Assembly (NCBI RefSeq): GCF_000716335.1
Contig: NZ_JOBL01000278.1
Span: 1 to 7,316, forward strand
DNA: 7,316 nucleotides
Source: Streptomyces sp. NRRL S-118
Lineage (GTDB): Bacteria; Actinomycetota; Actinomycetes; Streptomycetales; Streptomycetaceae
Reading direction: 5' to 3'
Notes under the pieces: generated by a model
What the model was told of the DNA's origin: nothing
Database searches by the model: none
The model's input: only the letters and a program-made list of their open reading frames with translations
Shown here: positions 1-7,316 of the stretch, one piece after another
How positions within the stretch are numbered: position 1 is the stretch's first letter
Layout: every line of letters starts with the position of its first letter
Program-made: the position numbers and the translations under genes

Positions 1-2985
<2,985 letters not shown>

Positions 2986-2993
2986 TGGCGGGA

Positions 2994-2999
2994 TCCCCC
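2994..2999 (-). promoter_or_regulatory. Ribosome binding site of NRPS-2
   Basis: On the minus strand the gap ends with GGGGGA, eight bases before the ATG at 2985-2983. This is an acceptable Streptomyces-type Shine-Dalgarno sequence and supports that ATG as the start. The ATG also gives a typical N-terminus: about 50 residues of helix and linker before the C-domain motif. Confidence 0.6.
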
Positions 3000-3042
3000 A
3001 GGAGAGTGCTGGTCAGCAGGTCGAGAAGGCGGCCCGTCCGGC

Positions 3043-3081
3043 CCCCCGCCGGCGGTGGCGGGGGACCGGGCGGCGGCCCGG
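3043..3081 (-). promoter_or_regulatory. Two GC-rich hairpins between MbtH-like gene and NRPS-2
   Basis: Directly after the MbtH-like stop codon (3083-3085) come two inverted repeats. The first pairs 3066-3070 with 3077-3081 (CCGGG/CCCGG, 5 bp, 6-base loop). The second pairs 3043-3050 with 3057-3064 (CCCCCGCC/GGCGGGGG, 8 bp, 6-base loop). No T-run follows in the direction of transcription, so this is not a classic intrinsic terminator. It may attenuate read-through into NRPS-2, stabilise the upstream mRNA end, or be a by-product of high GC. The pairing is seen directly; any function is inferred. Confidence 0.45.
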
Positions 3082-3082
3082 G

Positions 3083-3289
3083 TCAGGCGGTGGCGGTGCG
3101 CAGGCTGCGCGGGCGCATGTCGGTCCAGTGCGCCTCGACATGGGCGAGGCACTCCTCGCGGGGCCGGTCGGCGAGAACGGTCTCCCAGCCGGCCGGCACG
3201 GCGGTGCCGGTGGGCCACAGCGAGTACTGGCCCTCCTCGTTGACGAGGACGTCGTACGAACGGTCGGACTGCTCGAAGGGGTTGGACAC
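3083..3289 (-). CDS. MbtH-like protein, NRPS adenylation-domain partner
   Basis: This complete 68-residue protein belongs to the MbtH-like family, small cytosolic proteins that bind adenylation domains and are often needed for their solubility or activity. Family marks are all present: an NPF start (residues 3-5), NEEGQYSLWP (17-26), PAGW (32-35), the CL pair (47-48) and WTDMRP (55-60). The three conserved tryptophans are W25, W35 and W55. The length is normal for the family. The start is GTG at 3289-3287; it places the NPF motif at the expected distance from the N-terminus and follows an AAAGG ribosome binding site six bases upstream. It lies between two NRPS genes on the same strand (42 bp after NRPS-1, 97 bp before NRPS-2), so it most likely serves A domains of this assembly line. 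Which domain depends on it cannot be read from sequence. Confidence 0.96.
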   Translation of the reverse strand: MSNPFEQSDRSYDVLVNEEGQYSLWPTGTAVPAGWETVLADRPREECLAHVEAHWTDMRPRSLRTATA

Positions 3290-3295
3290 GATGGA

Positions 3296-3300
3296 CCTTT
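3296..3300 (-). promoter_or_regulatory. Ribosome binding site of the MbtH-like gene
   Basis: On the minus strand the bases read AAAGG, followed by six bases (TCCATC) and the GTG start codon at 3289. This supports GTG, rather than a later codon, as the start. The remaining 42-bp gap back to the NRPS-1 stop shows no hairpin or promoter-like pair, so the gene is probably read from the NRPS-1 transcript. Confidence 0.7.
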
Positions 3301-3331
3301 CGCGTGAGGGATGAAGGGGGGCGGGGGTGGG

Positions 3332-6300
3332 TCAGGACGTCCCGGCGGCCGCTTCCAGCTCGGCCAGGACCAGCTCCTCGACACCGGCGGCGGTCCCGGC
3401 GACCGTCGGCCTCTCGAAGAGCGCACGCGGCGACAGGGCGGTACCGAACAGGGCGTTGATCCGCGACACTGTGCGCAGGGCGAGCAGCGAGTCGCCGCCC
3501 AGCTCGAAGAAGTCGTCGTGGACCCCGACCTGTTCGGCACCCAGCAACTCCTGCCACACCTCGGCGATCAGCTCCTCGGTGGGCGTCGCCGGGGCCTCGT
3601 ACGCCGTGCCGGTGGCGAGACGCTGCTCGGGGGCGGGCAGCGCCCTGCGGTCGACCTTGCCGTTGGCGGTCAGCGGCAGCGCCTCCAGCGTGGTGAACAC
3701 GGCCGGGAGCATGTGCTCGGGCAGCGACGCCGCCAGGTGGGCGCGCAGCTCGGCCGCCCCGGGCACCGGCGCCCCGTCGGCCGGGACCACGTGGCCCACC
3801 AGGACGGTGCGGCCCGACGCCGGGTCGGTGTGCGGGACGACGGCCGCGTCACCGACCGCCGGGTGGGTGACGAGCGCGGCCTCGACCTCGCCGGTCTCGA
3901 TCCGGAAGCCGCGGATCTTCACCTGTCCGTCGGTGCGGCCGAGGAACTCCAGGGTGCCGTCCGCTCGCCACGCCACGAGGTCCCCCGACCGGTACATCCG
4001 GGCGCCGGGCGCGCCGAACGGGTCGGCGACGAACCGTTCCGCCGTCAGACCCGGCCGCCCCAGATAACCGTGGGCCAGGCCGTCGCCGGCGATGTACAGC
4101 TCGCCCGGCACACCGACCGGCGCGGGGGTGAGCCCCTCGGTCAGCACGTGCACGCGGGTGTTGGGCAGCGGGGAGCCCAGCGGCACGGAACCGCCGCCCA
4201 GGGAGCCGCGCACGTCGTGGGTGGTGGTGAACGTGGTGGCCTCGGTGGGACCGTACCCGTTGGTGAGCCGCAGCGCCGGGTGCGCGTCCAGGACCCGGGC
4301 GCAGTGCTCCGGGGAGAGCCGGTCACCGCCCGCGACGAGCTGCCGCAGCCCTGAGAACGCACCGATGTCGTCGTCCGCGACCTGGTGGAACAGGCCCGCG
4401 GTGAGCCACAGGTGCGTGACGCCGCGTTCCTTGAGGAACCGGCCCAGCTCCGCCGGCGTGGGCAGCCCCTGCGGGTGCACGGCCAGCCGCGCCCCGCGCA
4501 GGAGGGCCGCCCACACCTCGAACGTCGACGCGTCGAAGGACAGCGAGGCGAACTGCGCGACCGTGTCACCCGGGCCGACGTCCGTGTACGCCGCCTCGTG
4601 CACCAGCCGGACGACGGCCCGGTGCGGGGTGAGCACGCCCTTCGGGGTACCGGTCGAGCCGGAGGTGTACATCACGTACGCGACGTGGTCCGGGGCCGGG
4701 TGCGGCCCGGGCGCCGTCGCCGGCCGTACGGCCACCGCCGCGGCGTCCCCGTCCAGGTCGACGGTGCGGGCCGCGGAGGCGGGCAGCCGGTCGCGCGTCG
4801 CCTCCTCGGTGACCACGAGCTCCACCCCGGCGTCACCGATCATGTACGCGAGCCGGTCGGCCGGATAGTCCGGGTCCAGCGGCACGTACGCGGCGCCGGC
4901 CTTCAGGACGGCGAGCAGCGCGGTGACCGCGTGCGCGCCCCGCTCCAGGCACAGGCCGACGAACGCGCCGGGTCCGGCACCCAGCGACACCAGGTGATGG
5001 GCGAGCCGGCCGGCCCGCTCGTCCAGCTCGCGGTACGTCAGCTCCTCGTCCCCGTACGTCAGGGCGACGGCGTCGGGGTGCGCGGCGGCCCGCGCGGCGA
5101 ACAGCTCCGTGAGCGAGACCTCCGGCAGGTCGCGGGCGGTGTCGTTCCAGGCCCGTACGGTGAGTTCGGCCTCCGCGGCCGTGAGCATCGGCACCTCGCC
5201 CACCGGGGCGGCATCGCCGGCGGCGGGCAGCGCGGTCAGCAGGGCCTCCAGGTGGCCGCACAGCCGGGTGGCGGTCTCCCGGTCGTACAGCTCCGCGTCG
5301 TACGCGAGGGTGTAGGCCAGCTCGTCACCGCCGTAGGCGATGAGGTTCAGCGGGTAGTTGGTCGCCTCGGTGCCGGTCAGGCCGCGGACGCGCAGCCCGT
5401 GTGAGGCGGCCGCCTCGTCGTCCATCGGGTAGTTCTCGAAGACGACCAGGGTGCGGAACAGGTCGTCGCCGCGCTCGACGTCGCCGCACGCCTGGATGCG
5501 CGGCAGCGGCACGTACTCGTACTGGCGTGCCTCGACCTGCGCCCGCTGCACCTGCGCCAGCCAGTCGGCGACCGGTGCGGTCCCGTCGACGCGGACCCGT
5601 ACCGGCAGCGTGTTGATCAGCATGCCGATCATCGACTCGGCACCCGGCAGGTCGGCCGGGCGGCCCGAGACGGTGGCGCCGAACACGACGTCGTCCGCTC
5701 CGGCGTGCCGGGCGAGCAGCAGCGCCCAGGCGCCCTGGAGCACCGTGTTGACGGTGAGCCGCTGCCGGCGGGCGAAGTCGAACAGTTCGCGGGAGGCCGC
5801 CGGCGACAGACGACGCGTGATCCGGGCGGTGGATCCCGTGCGGTGGCCGGGCGCGGGGTGCCGGAGGGCGGGGAGCGGGGTCGGCGCCCGGAAACCGGCG
5901 AGGGTGTCCCGCCAGTACGTCTCGGCCGCCGCCAGGTCCTGCCGCTCCAGCCACTCGACGTACGCGCCGAAGGGCCGGCCGGTGGGCAGCGCGGGCTCCC
6001 GGCCGGCCGCCAGGTCCGCGTACGCCTTGTGGGTCCGCGCGAGGACGTCGAAGGTGGACCAGCCGTCCAGCAGGATGTGGTGGAAGGCGCACACCAGCCG
6101 CACCGACGCGTCCGTCAGCCGGACGACGGTGAGGCGCATCAGCGGAGCGGTGGTCAGGTCCACCGGCCGGGCGAGGTCCTCGGCCAGGAGACGCCGCACC
6201 GCCTCGTCCCGCTCGGCGGCGGGCAGGGCACGCCAGTCGAGGTGGGTGACCGGCAGCTCGGCCCGGCGGTGGACCACCATCAGCGGGCGCTCCACGTCCC

Positions 6301-7316
6301 GCCACTCCAGCGAGGCGCGCAGCACGCCGACACGGTCGGCGACCGCCTGCCAGGCGCGCGCCAGCAGCGCGGGGTCGGTGACGCCGTCGAGCTCGAAGGA
6401 CATCTGCTCGGCGTACGCGCCCGGGTCGGACAGGGTGTGGAACAGCATGCCGCTCTGCAGGGGCGTCAGCGGATGGATGTCCTCGACGTCCCGGCCGTCG
6501 CCGGCGATCCGGTCCACGGCCGCCTGGTCGAGCCGGGCGAGCGGGAAGTCCGACGGGGTCGCGCCGCCGTTCCGCGGGTCCAGGCAGTGCTCCACCACCC
6601 CGCGCAGCGCGGCGAGGAACGCGTCCGCGAGCCGCCGCACGGTGGCGGTGCGGTGCACGGCGGGGGCGTGGATCCAGTCGACGCGCAGCTCGCCGTCGCC
6701 GACGGCGGCCACGATGTCGATGGTGTGCGGGCGGGGCTGCTCGGGCGCCTGGTCGGCGCCGAGCGCGGCCAGCCGGGCGCGCACCAGGCCGCTGTCCCCG
6801 GTGGAGCCGTCCCACTGACCGAGGTAGTTGAAGCTGACCTCGGGGTGCGGGGCGGTCCCCAGCGCGGTGAGCGCGGGGCTGCCCGGCTCCGACAGGTGGC
6901 GCAGCGCCCCGTACCCGATGCCGCGGCCCGGGACGGCCCGCAGCCGCTCCTTCACCGACTTGAGGGCCTGCCCCCAGTCCCCGTCGGGCACGTCCAGCGT
7001 GACCGGGTGGATGGTGGTGAACCAGCCGACCGTGCGGGACAGGTCCACGTCGTCGAACAGCTCCTCGCGGCCGTGGCCTTCGAGGGCGATCGTCACCGGG
7101 TCGCCCGCCCAGTCGCGCAGCACGCGGCCGAGCGCGGTGAGCAGCACGTCGTTGATGTGGGTGCGGTACGCGGCGGGCACGCGCTGCAGCAGCGCCTCCG
7201 TCCCGGCGCGGTCGAGCCGCACGGACGTGACGGCCGCCGCGCCGAAGGTGTTGGCGCCGTCGTCACCGGAACCGTCACGCGGCAGCGGGCGGACGGCGGA
7301 GGCCGTCTCCTTCCAG
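3332..7316 (-). CDS. NRPS-1, 3' part: E(partial)-C-A(Val)-T
   Basis: This is the downstream part of a modular nonribosomal peptide synthetase, a cytosolic assembly-line enzyme. The frame is open from the window edge (first full codon 7315-7313, reading W-K-E-T-A-S) to a TGA at 3334-3332, so the true start lies upstream; the GTG at 7222 is internal. In order it encodes the C-terminal half of an epimerization domain, a condensation domain (HHILLDG at 6082-6062), an adenylation domain with all visible core motifs and a Val-like pocket, and a thiolation domain ([10 protein letters not shown], Ser codon 3490-3488). It ends about 45 residues after that serine with no thioesterase or reductase, so the chain must be handed to another protein, most simply NRPS-2. 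The gap to the MbtH-like gene is 42 bp without a terminator, indicating co-transcription. No frameshift or missing catalytic residue was seen. Confidence 0.97.
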   Translation of the reverse strand, partial: WKETASAVRPLPRDGSGDDGANTFGAAAVTSVRLDRAGTEALLQRVPAAYRTHINDVLLTALGRVLRDWAGDPVTIALEGHGREELFDDVDLSRTVGWFTTIHPVTLDVPDGDWGQALKSVKERLRAVPGRGIGYGALRHLSEPGSPALTALGTAPHPEVSFNYLGQWDGSTGDSGLVRARLAALGADQAPEQPRPHTIDIVAAVGDGELRVDWIHAPAVHRTATVRRLADAFLAALRGVVEHCLDPRNGGATPSDFPLARLDQAAVDRIAGDGRDVEDIHPLTPLQSGMLFHTLSDPGAYAEQMSFELDGVTDPALLARAWQAVADRVGVLRASLEWRDVERPLMVVHRRAELPVTHLDWRALPAAERDEAVRRLLAEDLARPVDLTTAPLMRLTVVRLTDASVRLVCAFHHILLDGWSTFDVLARTHKAYADLAAGREPALPTGRPFGAYVEWLERQDLAAAETYWRDTLAGFRAPTPLPALRHPAPGHRTGSTARITRRLSPAASRELFDFARRQRLTVNTVLQGAWALLLARHAGADDVVFGATVSGRPADLPGAESMIGMLINTLPVRVRVDGTAPVADWLAQVQRAQVEARQYEYVPLPRIQACGDVERGDDLFRTLVVFENYPMDDEAAASHGLRVRGLTGTEATNYPLNLIAYGGDELAYTLAYDAELYDRETATRLCGHLEALLTALPAAGDAAPVGEVPMLTAAEAELTVRAWNDTARDLPEVSLTELFAARAAAHPDAVALTYGDEELTYRELDERAGRLAHHLVSLGAGPGAFVGLCLERGAHAVTALLAVLKAGAAYVPLDPDYPADRLAYMIGDAGVELVVTEEATRDRLPASAARTVDLDGDAAAVAVRPATAPGPHPAPDHVAYVMYTSGSTGTPKGVLTPHRAVVRLVHEAAYTDVGPGDTVAQFASLSFDASTFEVWAALLRGARLAVHPQGLPTPAELGRFLKERGVTHLWLTAGLFHQVADDDIGAFSGLRQLVAGGDRLSPEHCARVLDAHPALRLTNGYGPTEATTFTTTHDVRGSLGGGSVPLGSPLPNTRVHVLTEGLTPAPVGVPGELYIAGDGLAHGYLGRPGLTAERFVADPFGAPGARMYRSGDLVAWRADGTLEFLGRTDGQVKIRGFRIETGEVEAALVTHPAVGDAAVVPHTDPASGRTVLVGHVVPADGAPVPGAAELRAHLAASLPEHMLPAVFTTLEALPLTANGKVDRRALPAPEQRLATGTAYEAPATPTEELIAEVWQELLGAEQVGVHDDFFELGGDSLLALRTVSRINALFGTALSPRALFERPTVAGTAAGVEELVLAELEAAAGTS
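3368..3589 (-). other. Thiolation (peptidyl carrier) domain of NRPS-1
   Basis: The carrier domain holds the growing chain as a thioester on a phosphopantetheine arm. The attachment motif [10 protein letters not shown] lies at 3502-3473, with the modified serine at 3490-3488, preceded by the usual acidic segment VHDDFFE. The helix after it ([13 protein letters not shown]) is also canonical. It is the last domain of the protein and is followed only by a short acidic tail ([16 protein letters not shown]) before the stop. It needs activation by a phosphopantetheinyl transferase encoded elsewhere. Confidence 0.95.
3638..5110 (-). other. Adenylation domain of NRPS-1, predicted L-valine
   Basis: It activates an amino acid as the aminoacyl-AMP and loads it on the adjacent carrier domain. 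Visible core motifs are A1 [17 protein letters not shown] (5041-4991), A3 [11 protein letters not shown] (4669-4637), A5 NGYGPTE (4261-4241), A7 YRSGDLVAW (3994-3968), A8 around 3940-3881 and A10 LTANGKVDR (3673-3647, with catalytic Lys). Aligned by hand to the gramicidin S synthetase GrsA Phe pocket, the ten specificity residues read D-A-F-W-V-G-G-T-F-K (Asp codon 4534-4532, Trp 4408-4406, Val 4336-4334, Lys 3658-3656). The well-known valine code is D-A-F-W-I-G-G-T-F-K, differing only by Ile to Val at one position. Valine is the best prediction; isoleucine or another small branched residue is less likely. Confidence 0.85.
5183..6490 (-). other. Condensation domain of NRPS-1, inferred D-L type
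   Basis: This domain forms the peptide bond between the upstream D-ending chain and the amino acid loaded by the next A-T unit. The N-terminal motif [13 protein letters not shown] lies at 6475-6437 and the active-site HHILLDG at 6082-6062, with the second histidine, aspartate and glycine intact. Further support comes from the region around 5660-5560 reading GRP...[13 protein letters not shown], the usual downstream C-domain block. The D-L assignment rests on its position directly behind an E domain and on the [16 protein letters not shown] start, which is common in domains following E. It is inference, since no phylogeny was run. Confidence 0.92.
6581..7316 (-). other. Epimerization (E) domain, C-terminal half
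   Basis: An E domain converts the L-residue on the preceding carrier protein into an L/D mixture. The usual late E-domain motifs appear in order: HINDVLL (7159-7139), EGHGREE (7081-7061), [10 protein letters not shown] (7045-7016), GIGYG (6922-6908) and FNYLGQWD (6832-6809). The EGHGRE, RTVGWFT and FNYLGQWD elements separate E domains from ordinary condensation domains. The catalytic HHxxxDG motif lies upstream of the window, so activity cannot be confirmed here. As is normal after an E domain, no carrier domain stands between it and the next C domain. The residue before the valine position is therefore inferred to be D-configured. Confidence 0.93.

Noticed and set aside
3043..3064. Intrinsic terminator between the MbtH-like gene and NRPS-2
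   Set aside because: The stem is strong but no T-run follows in the transcription direction, and a terminator here would leave NRPS-2 without a visible promoter. It is kept only as a hairpin of unknown role.
3311..4354. Plus-strand open frame of about 350 codons opposite NRPS-1
   Set aside because: Antisense to the T and A domains of NRPS-1, with no domain motifs and a composition typical of a GC shadow.
5325..6815. Minus-strand open frame of about 500 codons in another frame within NRPS-1
   Set aside because: It overlaps the C domain, whose motifs are in the NRPS-1 frame; this alternative reads as Arg/Gly/Ala/Pro-rich low-complexity sequence.
5451..6818. Plus-strand open frame of about 455 codons opposite NRPS-1
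   Set aside because: Antisense to the condensation domain and the end of the E domain, Ser/Arg/Ala-rich and without any family motif.
7220..7222. GTG as a possible start codon of NRPS-1
   Set aside because: The same frame stays open to the window edge and encodes expected E-domain sequence upstream of this codon, so it is an internal valine.

Overview
The window comes from a high-GC actinomycete, most likely Streptomyces or a close relative. GC is around 70% or more by eye, third codon positions are strongly G/C, and GTG and ATG starts sit behind purine-rich ribosome binding sites. An MbtH-like protein accompanies the peptide synthetases, which is typical of this group. Everything supported lies on the minus strand, so transcription runs from 7316 toward 1. 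No TTA (bldA-dependent) leucine codon was found in any of the three genes.

Layout in transcription order. (1) 7316-3332: the 3' part of a nonribosomal peptide synthetase (NRPS) gene, here NRPS-1. It encodes the C-terminal half of an epimerization (E) domain, then a complete C-A-T module and a stop with no thioesterase. (2) 3331-3290: a 42-bp gap holding the next ribosome binding site. (3) 3289-3083: a complete 68-residue MbtH-like protein. (4) 3082-2986: a 97-bp gap with two GC-rich inverted repeats and a ribosome binding site. (5) 2985-1: the 5' part of a second NRPS gene, NRPS-2, encoding an N-terminal helix, a C domain and an A domain. The window ends inside the A10 motif, one codon before its lysine. 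No gap exceeds 100 bp, and no promoter, RNA gene, insertion sequence or CRISPR array was seen. The very long plus-strand reading frames are GC-driven shadows of the NRPS genes.

How it works together. The genes look like one operon for a multi-protein assembly line. The E domain leaves the preceding residue in D form. The following C-A-T module of NRPS-1 joins it to a residue predicted to be L-valine (pocket code D-A-F-W-V-G-G-T-F-K). The chain then passes to NRPS-2, whose pocket carries two acidic residues (D-L-A-E-I-V-A-V-D) and should take a basic residue such as ornithine, arginine or a derivative. The MbtH-like protein is the likely partner of one or more of these A domains. The predicted fragment D-X/L-Val/Orn-like matches D-Leu/L-Val/D-Orn of the wollamide cyclic hexapeptides. 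That is only a hypothesis: the deciding modules lie outside the window and other cationic peptides remain possible. The window is well explained by known NRPS logic. The less ordinary parts are the unusual pocket and A5 motif of NRPS-2, the hairpins before NRPS-2, and a possible docking pair between the two synthetases.
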